From: Cynocephalus volans
Taxonomy: Eukaryota > Chordata > Mammalia > Dermoptera > Cynocephalidae
Direction: 5' to 3'
DNA: 64,000 bases
Assembly: GCF_027409185.1 (NCBI RefSeq)
Contig: NC_084462.1
Span: forward strand, 28,123,577 to 28,187,576
Every line of letters starts with the position of its first letter. Position 1 is the first letter of the stretch. A model generated the notes under the pieces. That model saw only the letters and a list, made by a program, of their open reading frames with translations. It did not search any database and was not told where the DNA came from. A program made the position numbers and the translations under genes. This document shows positions 23,776 through 34,700 of this stretch, piece after piece.

Positions 23776-24045
23776 TTTTCTATTCTCTGGAAGAGTATGT
23801 ATTACATTTTTCTGCAGTTCCTTGAATGTTTGGCAAAAGTCATCTGTAAAACTTGTACATGTTCTTATTTTAGGAAGATTTAAAATACCATTCGATTTCT
23901 TTAATGGTTTTCTATGTCATCTTGAGTCCATTTTGATAATCTATATTTTTCAAGAAAATTCACCATTTGGTCTAACATTTTAACTTTTGGTCTAACATTA
24001 TTGGTAGAAAATGGTGCGTAGTTTAAATCTCTATTTCTGTTACTG
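23776..24045 (-). mobile_element. old L1 ORF2 fragment, inverted
   Basis: Antisense continuation of the L1 at 22,020 (CTCTGGAAGAGTATGTATTA.. TCACCATTTGGTCTAACATT). Confidence 0.65.
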
Positions 24046-24555
24046 AGTGATGGGCATGCTGCCCAATGCACACAGAAAGCCAAATTCTGTCATACCAGCT
24101 TTTGTGAGAAGAAAGAGCTGTATTGCACAGCCCACCAGCAGGGAGACAGGAAGCAGCTCAAATCTGTCACCCATATCCGGTGTTAGGTCACATTTTTATG
24201 GGTTAGGGGACAGGGTGCGATGCAGAAGTGCTAGTGGGGCAGGTTTTGATTGGGGGGGCCTTAAGTTTGGCCATCTATGGTAAGTTGTGGAATGGGGGGT
24301 TTAAGCACCAGAACTGTGTGGACAACAGACCCCTTGCTTCTGATCGGGCTCCAGAGTTTCAGGTTCCAGTCATGTCCTGGCCTCCTTGGTTCCGTGTGGA
24401 GGAGCGTTGTTTGCGAGTGTCATTGGAGGTCAAGGCTTTTTTTTTTTTTTTTTTTTTTTTTTTATCGTGCATACCCAGGCTGCAAGACTTGCAAGTTTTG
24501 GCTCTGCTCCATCTACAAGAAAAGCGTAATTAATGGTTAAACAATAGACCCAGCC
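24045..24555 (-). mobile_element. probable LTR insertion, inverted
   Basis: Non-L1 block inside the antisense L1, with an antisense LTR flavour, and a 27-base T run at 24,437-24,463. Family and ends unresolved. Confidence 0.4.
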
Positions 24556-24659
24556 TAGTTGGTCACAAGGTTACACTTCCTCTGTCCCCTTTATCATTTC
24601 TAAAATTGTTAATTTGGGCCTCTCTCTTCTTTTCATAATAATTTTGTCACAGTTTTCTT

Positions 24660-24765
24660 TTTTCTTTTTTTTTTTTTTTTGTCTTTTTCGTAACCGGTAC
24701 TCAGCCAGTGAGTGCACCGGCCATTCCCATATAGGATCCGAACCCGAGTGCGCCACGGGAGGCCC
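24660..24765 (-). mobile_element. GC-rich tRNA-derived SINE (type iv), internally deleted
   Basis: T tail, TCGTAACCGGTACTCAGCC, TATATAGGATCCGAACCCG, then directly GTGCGCCACGGG, missing the ~45-bp central GC segment of full copies. Perfect duplication CACAGTTTTCTT (24,648-24,659 and 24,766-24,777). Confidence 0.9.
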
Positions 24766-24914
24766 CACAGTTTTCTTATTGTAGCTCTTTATTGTTTGTT
24801 TGGTGGTTCATTAATTTCTCCTCTTCATTTGGCTATTTCCTGCCTTCTATTTTCTTTCATTCACTCTATATTCTCTTTTACTAAATTTCTGAGATTATTA
24901 ACTCACTATTTCTT

Positions 24915-25015
24915 TTCTTTTTTTTTTTTTTTAAGATGACAGGTAAGGGGGGATCTTAACCCTTGACTTGGTGTAGTCAGCACCACGCTCTCCCAAGTGA
25001 GCCACGGGCCGGCCC
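24915..25015 (-). mobile_element. tRNA-derived SINE, monomer, inverted
   Basis: Flanked by TTAACTCACTATTTCTT (24,898) and TTAACTCAGTTTCTTA (25,016). Confidence 0.9.
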
Positions 25016-25103
25016 TTAACTCAGTTTCTTATTTTCCGATACATGTATTTATAGCTATGTTTTTAAAGCACTCCTGTAGCCACATTCTACAATTATTATA
25101 TTT

Positions 25104-25572
25104 CGTGTTTGTAAGTTTCCTGTGGCTGATGTGACAAATTACCACAAACTTCATGGCTTAAAACAACAGAAATTTATTATCTCACAATTCTGGAAGTCTG
25201 GTGGGCCAAATTCAAGGTGTGGGCAGGACCATGCTCCCTCCAGAGGCTCTAGGGGAGAATTCCTTCCTCACCTTTTCCAGCTTCTGGTGGCTGCCCGCAT
25301 GCTTTGGCACGTAGCTCCAGCACTGCAGCCTTTCCTTCTGTGGTCGCACTATGTTCTCCTCTTCTATGTGTAGTCAGATCTCCCTTTCCTTTCCTCTTAT
25401 CAACATACATGTGATTGCATTTAGGCTTCACTCAGACAATCCAAGATAATCTCCCCTGTGTCGAGACCCTTAATTTAATCACATCTGCAAAGATCCTGTT
25501 TCCATACAAGAGAACACTTACAGGTTCCAGGAATTAGGATCTGACATCTTTGAGGGCCAGTTTTCAGCCTCC
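25104..25572 (-). mobile_element. MLT1-like MaLR LTR, inverted
   Basis: Antisense MLT1 pattern: GTGACAAATTACCACAAAC, GGCTTAAAACAACAGAAATT, GAAGTCTGGTGGGCC, AATCACATCTGCAAAGATCC. Inserted into the antisense L1. Confidence 0.85.
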
Positions 25573-25695
25573 TCCAGTATTTTATTTGAAATTTGAAATA
25601 TTTTCCAATGTTCATGATAATCTCTTCTAATTTAGAAGCATATTTCAAAAGGTCCTAATGTGAGGGGATATTTTGGTTATCTTTTTGTTATTGAT
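25573..25695 (-). mobile_element. old L1 fragment, inverted
   Basis: Short antisense L1 continuation after the MLT1-like LTR. Confidence 0.4.
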
Positions 25696-26150
25696 ATTGT
25701 TAATATTAAAAAGAAAGAAAACAACAGATCAGGGACAAAATATGTTTACTTAGGAAGAGAAGGTTAAACGCTGGGTAGAGACCCTACCACCCGAGAGGGA
25801 CAAGGAGATTTATATTTATAGGAAATTTATTTAGACTCCCTAAATAGCTTGTCAGATTATTTCATTGGCTAGTTAATGTTTTTAATCATTAGTAAAAATT
25901 TTTGCATCGGTATGTAAGGAAAAGCTATATACAGAGTATTTTATAGATTACGTCAGTTTCCCAGTATTGTGCCTTGTTGGGGGTGCAGATGTTATAAAGG
26001 AACTTGGCTCTTACAGTTCTTTTGTGGATCTCAAAGTTCATCAGCAGTTCAGCATGGAGTCAGCAGTCCAAAATGGAGCAACCAGTGTCAAACCTGGAAT
26101 ATTGCTCAGATCTCAATACTCTTATCTAATTTTATCACATTAGAAAAGAT
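25696..26150. mobile_element. probable LTR-type insertion
   Basis: A 455-bp non-L1 block beginning TGTTAATATTAAAAAG and ending near ..TTTTATCACA between two antisense L1 parts. Family unknown; no target duplication found. Confidence 0.35.
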
Positions 26151-26509
26151 GTAATAGTCTCCCCAGTGATTTTTTTATTTTAGATATTGTACTTATCAAC
26201 TCCAGAATTTCTATTGGGTTCTTTTGAATAACTTTCATCTCTTTATTGATATTCTCTATTTGATGAGAATATGGTATGTATACACAGAAAATGTGTATGT
26301 ATCATTTTTTTTTAGTACTTATTGAGACTTCCTTTGTGGTATAACATGTGAGTCAATTTTTGTAAATGTTTTATTATTCTTGAAAATAATATGTATTTCC
26401 AAATTGGGGAGTATGACTAGATATCCATTTGGGTATATATTCATTATACCAACTTCTAAAAATTTTGTTCTTCAAATCTTCTATAACCTTATTAATTTTT
26501 GTCTGCTTG

Positions 26510-26677
26510 GGCCGGCCCGTGGCTCACTCGGGAGAGTGTGGTGCTGAGAACACCAAGGCCCCGGGTTCGGATCCCATATATGGATGGCCGGTTCGCTCAC
26601 TGGCTGAGTGTGGTGCTCACAACACCAAGTCAAGGGTTAAGATCCCCTTACTGGTCATCTTTAAAAAAAAAAAAAAA
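26510..26677 (+). mobile_element. tRNA-Ile-derived SINE, dimer
   Basis: Near-consensus dimer with poly(A) and a perfect 16-bp duplication AATTTTTGTCTGCTTG (26,494-26,509 and 26,678-26,693). Good reference copy. Confidence 0.95.
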
Positions 26678-27320
26678 AATTTTTGTCTGCTTGATCTAGC
26701 TATTAATTACTAAGAGCACTATGTTAACCACTCACCCCATGATGTGGATTTCTCTTCATAATTCAAGAAATGCTTGCACTGTGTATTTTGGGACCCCTTA
26801 CTGTGTGCATACTAGTTTAGAATGATTTCATCTGCTTGGTTATTTATCATTACATAGAGATCCCCTTTATTCCTACTAATGCTTTTTGCCCTACAGTATA
26901 TTTTGTCTTATACTAATATAGCTATTCCAACTCTCTTTTGGTTAGTGTTTGCCTAATAACACTTTTCCCACCGCCTTAACATTTCCTGTATCTTTATTAT
27001 TTTAGATGAATCTATTATAGATAGCATGTACTTGGATTGTTCTTCAGTTATAGAACCTGCTGCTATCTGTCTTGTACTTGATGAGTTAGGCCATTTACCT
27101 TTTTTATATTTGAATTTATTTATAACATCCTATTTTGTATTTTTTATTTTCTGTGCCATTTCTCTTATTTTTTTTACCATACCTGCCTTTTAATAAATTG
27201 ATTACAAATGTTTATTCCTTACTCCCATAATTTTTGTTATTATATATTTGGTTTCTTATCTTTTAGTGAGTGCCATTCAACTTCTAACCAGAGTACTTGA
27301 CTTAACAATGTATAAAATTA

Positions 27321-27501
27321 GGGCCGGCCCGTGGCTCACTTGGGAGAGTGTGGTGTTGATAACACCAAGGCTGCAGGTTCGGATCCCTACATAGGGATGG
27401 CCGGTTAGCTCACTTGGGAGAGGGTGGTGCTGACAACACCAAGTCAAGGGCTAAGATCCCCTTATCGTCATCTTTAAAAAATATATATATATATATATAT
27501 A
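27321..27501 (+). mobile_element. tRNA-Ile-derived SINE, dimer, with (AT)n tail
   Basis: Two-unit SINE whose A tail has turned into an (AT)n microsatellite (27,481-27,501). Confidence 0.9.
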
Positions 27502-28650
27502 ATTAACCTCTCTACCCTCCTCCAGACCAAAACAAGGACCTTAGGTCATTTAACTCCAATTCCTCTGCTCTCTTCTTATTGACAGCCACTATTTTAGTTT
27601 CACACCCAAAATTCACCTTTGTTTTTTCCAGTCAGATTTGGATTAGACGAGTTCAATTTACTCACAAATTTGCTCCAGTGCTTCTTCTCTTGCCACTTCC
27701 AAGATTTTCTTTGTCTTTGACCTTCTACACTTTGTAATGTGCCTGGGTGTAGTTCTCTTTGAGTTTATGCCTGGAGTTCATTGACCTTCTTGGATAGGTA
27801 GATTAATGTTTTTCATCAAAGCTTGGAAGTTTTCAGCCATTATTTCTGTAAATACTTTTCTGCCCTTCTTCTTCTCTCCTCTCCTTTTGCACAGGACTGG
27901 CTTCCCGGGCATGCAACCACTGCAGTCAAACAGGGCCCAGTGTTTATAAGGGGCCCTATGCTTGGTGTTAATGCTCTGTAGTCACTGTCCTGAATTTTTT
28001 TCTTATAATAGTATCCTTGAATTTGTGCTTTATTAATGAAGTCCAATGGAATGATGGGGCATACACCAGAAGCTGGGAGCCTCAGCTCACATACAGGCCT
28101 GCCTCCCCGTCCTCCCCACCTCCAGACAGGTTCTCAACCCCCAACTCCTGGTTCCCTACTCAGTGACTGCTGCTGCATTCCTGGTAACAACTTGGGTGTG
28201 GGTGTGATACGTGCCCCAGATTCTGAGTTGTATGGCAGGGTCCTGGGTGTCTGTGACAGTCTGCACTCATCCCACAATTGTCCCCATGCCTAAGAGTGTG
28301 ACAATTAAGTAACACGTAAAGAAGACTATGAAAGATTAACAGAGACAATTGCATAAAAGAAAGAGCTTTTCACCTGCTTTTTTAACAGAGGCCTCACATT
28401 TTCATTCTGTACTGGGCCCCACAAATTACGTAACTGGCCCTGCTCTGGGACTCCCTTGACATGTGTGTTGATGTGCTTGATATTGTTCCACAGGCCTCTA
28501 AGGCTCTGCTAATTATTCTTTATTCTTTCTGATCTTCAAACTGAATGACTTGTATTGACTTATCAAGTGTGCTAATTCTTTCTTCTATCAGCTTTTCTTC
28601 TCATTTTGTTTCTTTTCTTTTCTTTTTTCTTTTTCTTTCTTTCTTTTTTC

Positions 28651-28754
28651 TTTTTTTTTTTTTTTTTTTGGTGGCTGGCCAGCAAGGAGATCCAAACCCT
28701 TCACCTTGGTGTTACCAGCACCATGCTCTCCCAAGTGAGCCAACCAGCCAGCCC
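28651..28754 (-). mobile_element. tRNA-Ile-like SINE, inverted
   Basis: Pyrimidine tail then ggtggctggccagcaagga.. gagccaaccagccagcccc. Confidence 0.85.
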
Positions 28755-28860
28755 CTCTTTTTAATAATTTCTATCTCTTTATCGCTATTCTCTATTTGGT
28801 GAGTAATTGTCATACTTTCCTTTAATTCTTTAAAGATGTATTCTGTTTGTTCTTCATGTG

Positions 28861-28933
28861 ATAGGGGGATCTGAGCCCTTGACCTTGGTGTTATAACACC
28901 ACACTCTAACCAACTGAGCTAACCAGCCAGCCC
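28861..28933 (-). mobile_element. tRNA-Ile-like SINE fragment, inverted
   Basis: Tail-less copy: ctgagcccttgaccttgg.. caactgagctaaccagccagccc. Confidence 0.8.
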
Positions 28934-29114
28934 ATAAACATGTATTCCTTTAGTTCTTTGAACATATTTATAATAGCTGATTTAAAGTCTTTGTCCACTA
29001 TTCCAGCATCTTGGCCTCTGCAGGCAGTTTCTAGTTACTGCTTTTTTTTCCCCTGTGCTTGGTCTATTCTTCCCTGTTTCTTCTCATGTTGGGCAGATTA
29101 GAGTGTGTGTGTCA

Positions 29115-29235
29115 GCTTAGCCGTGTTACCTGTATGATCTGGAGCAAGGTACTTTACCTCTCTGCTCTTTATTTTCCAAATGAGAACTAGAAACTCCTTT
29201 TGGGGGGATTAAATGAGATATATCTCATAATTTTT
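29115..29235 (+). mobile_element. MIR SINE
   Basis: Contains the MIR core order: CTGGAGCAAGGTACTTTACC, CTCTGCTCTTTATTTTCCAA, TTAAATGAGATA. Confidence 0.65.
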
Positions 29236-29523
29236 TGGAGAATTTTAGGTCATAAATTGTAATTTTAGATTCTGATGTCCTAGGGCCTATTGTAGATTTT
29301 GACATTGTTGCTTTTTGCTGGTTGGCTGGCTGGTTGGTTTAGTGACTTGGCTGGACTAATTTTGTATAGTTCATCTTCTCTGCAGTGCACAGCCATCAAA
29401 GGATGTTTCTGTTCGATTTTGGTTTTGAGCCAGGGTCCTGGGGTCTTCTCCTGCACATGCATGTAGCCCCAAGTGTGTACAAAGTCTTCCAGGACCCCAG
29501 GAATATGTCAGAGCTTTTCTGCT

Positions 29524-29598
29524 TTGTACAGGGATCTGAACCTGTGACCTCAGTGTTTTAAGGCTATGCTCTAACCAACTGAGCTAATCAGCCAGCCC
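29524..29598 (-). mobile_element. tRNA-Ile-like SINE, inverted
   Basis: Diverged copy with caactgagctaatcagccag at its head; the tail is lost. Confidence 0.78.
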
Positions 29599-29599
29599 T

Positions 29600-30117
29600 C
29601 ACTATAGTTATCTTGTGCCCCAGTTCTCCTTTTCAAAATTTTGGTTGGTCTCTTGTTTGCCCCAAACACCACTGTAGCCTTAAGTGACTGTGATGGTGGC
29701 CTTCCCCATTGTCTGCCCTCAATTGTTATTATTTCCAGTGAACCCCCCCTCACTGTAAGCTCCAGATCAGGTCAGCCCCTCCAGCAGCAGTGAGGCTTCC
29801 AGTTTCCATGGTTACCACGTCATGCAGTCGTGATGGTGGGAGAGAAATGGGAGCAGCCTCCAGATGAAATGCCGTAGACCTCATTGTTCTTCCTTAGGTT
29901 TGGTGGTTTTCTCTTGAATAAATTCTTTTTAACTTGTTATATGCCTTGGTTCACTTCCAGAGTATTGAAATGGTTGTTTCTGATAGTGTTGCCAGTTTTA
30001 TCATGACTTTTTTGAGGAGAGGATTTGCCAAAGTCTTCCCGTTGCCCCTATTCCTCCTCATTCCTCATTGCTTCTGTTAAAACAAAAGCTGTAGACAATT
30101 TAAACTTAGCAGAGTCT
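29600..30117. other. unassigned sequence
   Basis: No repeat family, gene or signal recognised over about 500 bp. Confidence 0.4.
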
Positions 30118-31002
30118 GGGCAGGCCAATTAGCTCAGTTTCTTAGAGCATGGTACTAATAATGAGATAGGAGGTGCTCAGTCCCCCTGGAATCAGGTTTC
30201 AGGCCACTCGCCTGGGTCTCAATCCACTCCCCTAGGACTCAAGCTCTGCCTCTGAGTCCTAACCTACTATGGCCTTGTACTACCTATTTTCAGCACCAGC
30301 ATGAGGAGATTGAGACCATAGGAGGGAGATTTATGTAATCTCTGTGGCCGAGCATGCTCAGTAAAAAGGAGTTTATCCCTTGAATGACCTCGCACTGAAG
30401 GTCACTTGAATATGTTTGAATATATTCAGTGCATGTGGTAGAATTTGACCAATGCGCATGTTCTAAGAGAGACCAACTGAGCAGGTGCAAGACTAGGTTA
30501 CATAACTAGGAACCACCCCCTTAGTTGAATATTCATTAGACATCATGGATATGTATTAGAGAGCAAAACTATAAAAGTTGAATCTTGAAAAAAGTTGGGG
30601 CTGTTGCTCACTGTCTTGGGGCCAGCCTGCACTTTGCCTGAGGTGTGTATTTCTTACTTTTTGTATCTAACCTGCCTTTAGCAGGCTGTGCTCACTCTCC
30701 CGCCAGCCCAGACTTTGTGAAGTCTGTATTTCTTACTTTTGAATTAAATTTGCTGCAGCTGCTGCTCAGTCTCTGGAGCTAGGCCCCACTTTCCCTGTGA
30801 AGTCTGTATTTCTTATTCTCTGTATGAAACCCATTTTCACTTTCTACTGTGACTCTGCTCTTAAATTCTTTCCTGTCGTGGAGTCAAGAACCTGGTGAGG
30901 GGAAGGGGTGGGTTGAGTGAGGCTGACTATCAGGCCTCCCCAGACACTATCCTCTGGTATCAATAACACCAAGGTCAAGGGTCCAGATCCCCACACTGGC
31001 CA
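30118..31002 (+). mobile_element. tRNA-Ile-like SINE split by an LTR
   Basis: The head gggcaggccaattagctcag (30,118-30,161) and the rest ataacaccaaggtcaagggt (30,963-31,002) form one SINE. LTR type D sits in its anticodon arm; the host bases ATAA are duplicated at the join. Confidence 0.88.
30162..30962 (+). mobile_element. solo ERV LTR type D
   Basis: TGAGATAGGAGGTGCTCAG.. to ..CTCTGGTATCA, 801 bp, flanked by identical ATAA (30,158-30,161 and 30,963-30,966). Near its 3' end are three ~80-bp tandem units marked by tatttctta(c/t) at 30,648, 30,727 and 30,807. Same family as 18,922-20,052. No internal sequence remains. Confidence 0.93.
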
Positions 31003-31004
31003 AA

Positions 31005-31328
31005 GAACAGTTCAGGAGCTGGGCAGGTGGAGAGAGCTCCACTTGGCAGCATGAGCAGAGAGCTTTTATAGACCAAACAGCCGAAAAGAAGAGAAATCAC
31101 AGGATTGAGGACAGATACGCATTTGCCTTATTGGGGTGTGGTCTGATCACTTGGATCCCTGTGCTGGCTGAACCTCAGCTGTTTGTGATTGGCTGCAATT
31201 AAGATGTTTTATTACAAAAGTATATGCTTAGTTAGGCTTTGGTTGAAGTTATTAAGTTAGGTTGCAGTTTGTGAAGTAAAGACATGGAGACAGCCTCAGG
31301 CTAATGGCCCCTGCTTATTTTACTTAAC
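31005..31328 (-). mobile_element. probable LTR fragment, inverted
   Basis: Includes GCTTTTATAGACC and ends GCTTATTTTACTTAACA, in the style of an antisense class I LTR. Not assigned to a family. Confidence 0.4.
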
Positions 31329-31479
31329 ACTTCTTACAATGCTCTAAGTAGAACTCTCTTCTCCCTGAAGTACATCGATTAGCAATTCCTTCAGAAAGGA
31401 TCTGTGAGAGATAAAATCTTTTTTTCCTTTTATCTGCATTTTATCATGGAAATCTATATGGAACTTTCCTTTCTCTTTT

Positions 31480-31535
31480 GTCTCTCTCTCTCTCTCTCTC
31501 TCCCCCCCCCTCCCTCCCTCTCTCTTTCTTTCTTT
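31480..31535. repeat. (TC)n / (CCCT)n low-complexity tract
   Basis: Pure pyrimidine run in which (TC)n passes into a C-rich CCCTCCCTCCC section. Confidence 0.9.
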
Positions 31536-31589
31536 CTGTATTTTGCAGTTTCTTTTGTTTTGTTTGGGTTTGGGTTTTGGTTTTTTGCT

Positions 31590-31680
31590 TTTTTGGCAAC
31601 TGGCCAGTACAGGGATCAAACTCTGGACCTTGGTGTTATCAGCACCATACTCTAACCAGCTGAGCTAATCAGCCAGCCCC
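31590..31680 (-). mobile_element. tRNA-Ile-like SINE, inverted
   Basis: ggcaactggccagtacaggg.. ggtgttatcagcaccatac.. cagctgagctaatcagccag. Fairly complete. Confidence 0.87.
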
Positions 31681-31689
31681 TATGGACCT

Positions 31690-32160
31690 ATTCCTAAATT
31701 ATGCTTAGGACTGGTACTCCGAGGGTTTCTTAATTCTTTTGAATCATGACTCAATAATTTTGGAAAAGTCTTAGTCATTATCTCTTCAAATATTATCTCT
31801 ATTCCACTTTCTCTATAATCCTTCTGGATATTCTAAAAGACATATGTTGAATATTCTTACACTACTGTTTATGTCTCCTAACCTCTTTTTCATATTTCTT
31901 TTCAGTTCTCCACACTTCTTTCAAATGTCTCTTCCAATTCACACATCCTCTTCTGTTACGTCAATCTGCTGTCAAATGCACCCATCGGGGGTGTTTATGT
32001 GATCTTTCTTTCAGGGACCACATTTTTCATGTTTAGAAACCATTTGATAATTTGTCAAAAAGCTGGGGGCTTTATAGTGTTTTATTGTTTTCTTAGGGTT
32101 TGGATTTCCTGTTTGATGTCTTCAATAACTTTCAACATACTGAATTTTACGTTCTTTTTC
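31690..32160 (-). mobile_element. old L1 5' region, inverted
   Basis: Antisense L1-like text such as TCTTCAAATATTATCTCTATTCC and TGTCTCTTCCAATTCACAC. Probably the same element as 26,160-29,060 or a relative. Confidence 0.5.
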
Positions 32161-33439
32161 AGATTGTTGTACCTTGAGATCTGGGGACTCTGATGGTCCT
32201 AACTGCTGTACTACTTTGAGTCTCACATGTGGAAAAGTATTTCCTCAAGGGCTGCCGCATTTCTTAACTGTAGACTCACCACTAGTTTTTGTTTTTTTAG
32301 TTTATTTTCTGAGAATCCCTTGTAGCCTGGGGCATGCCTCGAGGGTTCCCCTCTTCCTCCCATTTTTTTCTTCCTCAGGAGTGTCTTTATTTTTGTCATT
32401 TTTCTGGCTTGCAAATTACTGAATCATCTCCATGGAGTGATCTGGAATCCAACACATGTTGGAAGCCAGGTGGTCAGGGGTTTTGAGTTCTCCACCTGAG
32501 GCAGACTAGCCTGCTTATTACTTCCCCAGGTAGATGAGCACATTTTCTCCAGTCTACCCTTCTATGAGAGTGTGGCTTTTGAAGTGTCAAGTTTTACAGG
32601 GATCTCAGGTACAATTTCCATTTTTGCTAAGTCCAGGGAACAGTTGCCATATTCAGCAAAAAAAAAAAAAAAAAAGTATGTGCACACACACACACACACA
32701 CACACACATTCTGCACTGTCCTATATGTTTTATTTGACAGCCCCAGTCCAAGGCCTCATCTTCTGTCCTGACATGGCATTCAAACAAGCTTCCATTTACT
32801 GACTCTCATTGACAACTCAGGGCAGAAATATTATCAACTCATTAGCTATTATCTATGGCATTTAGTTCCCTCTTTATTTATGGACTCCTGGGATTTCCTT
32901 TTCTTTTATGGGAACTCAGAAGTGCATTTAAAATTTTTTTTTTTTTCATTTTGTAAGACATTGCCTAGAGTTTTAATAGAGTTTTCTGGTTCTCTCAGCC
33001 TGCCAAATCAGAAACATATGGGAATGTTTCTCAGAACGTTTCATAGCTCTTCTCCCCTTGCCAAACTTCTGATACAGTCCCCTAAGGAGTGCACCAAACT
33101 CTGAGTGGAATTTGGGCTACAATCGGAGTGGAGATGCAGATGGCTCCTGTGTGATTTGGAAATCAATACACAGACCACTTCCCTAATGTTGATTCAGTTC
33201 CCTGTGTCTTAGGCTTTGGTGTCCCTGATGTCTAACAGTTTCATGGCCCTTAGAAGACACTGAGCGAATGTATGCTGAGCTGAAGAATGCAGAATGACTG
33301 TCAGCAGACAGACAATTCGCGGTCACCATAAAATAAGAATAAGGCCTATTGTGCGGTTCTAACACTCAGTCAAACTAGGTAGTACCCGAAGCAGCCCAGC
33401 ATGCAGTCACTGCTCAGTTAAGGTCATCTCCCCACCCCG
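32160..33439. other. unassigned intergenic sequence
   Basis: Some text is weakly L1-like, but nothing was firmly assigned except a poly(A)/(CA)n tract at 32,659-32,708. No gene seen. Confidence 0.4.
32659..32708. repeat. (A)n followed by a (CA)n microsatellite
   Basis: About 17 A, a short spacer and roughly 13 CA units (32,682-32,708). Confidence 0.92.
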
Positions 33440-33900
33440 CTAGAGAAAAAGAAGGAGCTCATCACTGACCCCATGGTCTTGGCAGGCTCAGGTCAGAGAC
33501 TAATCCCAGGGCATGGACAACCTGCATTCCAGCCCCACCTTTGTCCTGGTATCTGAGGTCCTGGGTGGAGGTCATATGGTTTGGTCTAGATTCCATTTGG
33601 TGGAATTAGGAATGGTGGATTCCACTAGGAAGTGTTTGGTGAATGCATCAGCCCGCCTAGAGGCCAGGTCCTGGGGGAGCCTCAGGGCTCCATACCAGGC
33701 ACCACCTATGAATATGGGGGTGGAACACAATGTTGAGGAGGAGCAGGAGCACTTTGGGTGACAGACAGAACTCCAATGGCCTCTTTTGCCCCTGAAAGCC
33801 TTGTTTCTTCCCCCTCTCCCAATTCCATCCTCAGCCCTTTTCTGACCTTTGGGCTCTCCCCAGAGAGCTCCTCCTCCAGCCTTCAAAGGCATGTGTCCAG
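33440..33900 (+). repeat. homology block paired with an inverted copy at 49,610-50,085
   Basis: Matches the reverse complement of 49,610-50,085 in order over about 450 bp, for example TTGGCAGGCTCAGGTCA, CAACCTGCATTCCAGCCC, GAATGCATCAGCCCGCCTAG and GACCTTTGGGCTCTCCCCAG. It is probably an ancient interspersed repeat, possibly L2-related, but I could not name it. Confidence 0.6.
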
Positions 33901-33959
33901 GCACAGGAGGCCCCCTTCACTCAGCGTCCTGCCCTTCTTTGGTGGCTCCACTTCCAGAG

Positions 33960-34700
33960 TGTCATCCTTACCCCTCCAGTCGCCCACACCAGACACCCAG
34001 GGTGTTGCCCTGGATTCTGCTCTCCCGCCTTCTAAATGTGCTTAGTCACCAAGCCTCCAGGAGGGAGCCCACCTCTGACTGTCTTTGAAAACAGACCTCT
34101 GCCCTCTGCTCTCCCCACCATGGCCTGAGGTCAGCTGCCAGCACCTTCCTGCACATGATCATACCTATGACTCGCCGCCTGCCTCCAGCCCAGGGATGTC
34201 AGCGCCTGAGCCTGGTCCAGGCCCCAGACTGGCTTTGTCTGTTTCCAACAGGGTTTTGTTTTGCTTTTTTTTTTTAAATGAGCTGACACTATAAACTAGA
34301 AGATTTCACATGCAAAGAATTCTGGCTGCTCTTGAGAAATTCACATGCATTTCACCTCCTTCAAGGGAAAATTAGCTGTCCCAAGTGACACTGTTCCCTT
34401 CAGAGGGGTCTCAGACCTACCTACCAGGAGACCTTACCGCCAAAGCATTTGGATCAAGATTCCCTCTCTCCAGTTTATCCTCCTCAGTGCTCCAGCTAAA
34501 ATGCCAAAGCAGACCCTATCATTCAGCAGTTTATCCAGGCCCCTGCCAGAGGGTGTCAGCCTCCCTGACCCAGCATTCAAGGGTGACCCAGCGGCACCTT
34601 AGGCTCCTGCCTCACACTTGCTCCCCAAATTCCCAAACACAGCCTGCTTTCCCATGCTTTCTGCACATAACTTGGGCTTTTATTCCTCCTTAGTTTACGT
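33960..34700 (+). mobile_element. L2-like LINE fragments
   Basis: Faint L2 ORF2/3' character: GTTGCCCTGGATTCTGCTCTC, TTCTAAATGTGCTTAGTCACC, CTCCCCACCATGGCCTG, CTGCCTCACACTTGCTCCCC. Old and broken. Confidence 0.4.

Larger units (their letters stand above)
24556..25103 (-). mobile_element. old L1 fragment, inverted
   Basis: Antisense L1 ORF2 (TTTCTAAAATTGTTAATTTG.. CTCTTTATTGTTTGTTTGG) carrying two SINEs. Confidence 0.6.
26160..29060 (-). mobile_element. old L1 5' half or HAL1-like, inverted, multiply interrupted
   Basis: Antisense L1 landmarks occur in order: CCAGAATTTCTATTGGGTTC, TATACTAATATAGCTATTCC, CATTATTTCTGTAAATACTT and CCACAGGCCTCTAAGGCTCT. Interrupted by SINEs at 26,510, 27,321, 28,651 and 28,861. 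Old and without open frames. 27,880-28,450 is less certain and may be an insertion. Confidence 0.65.
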
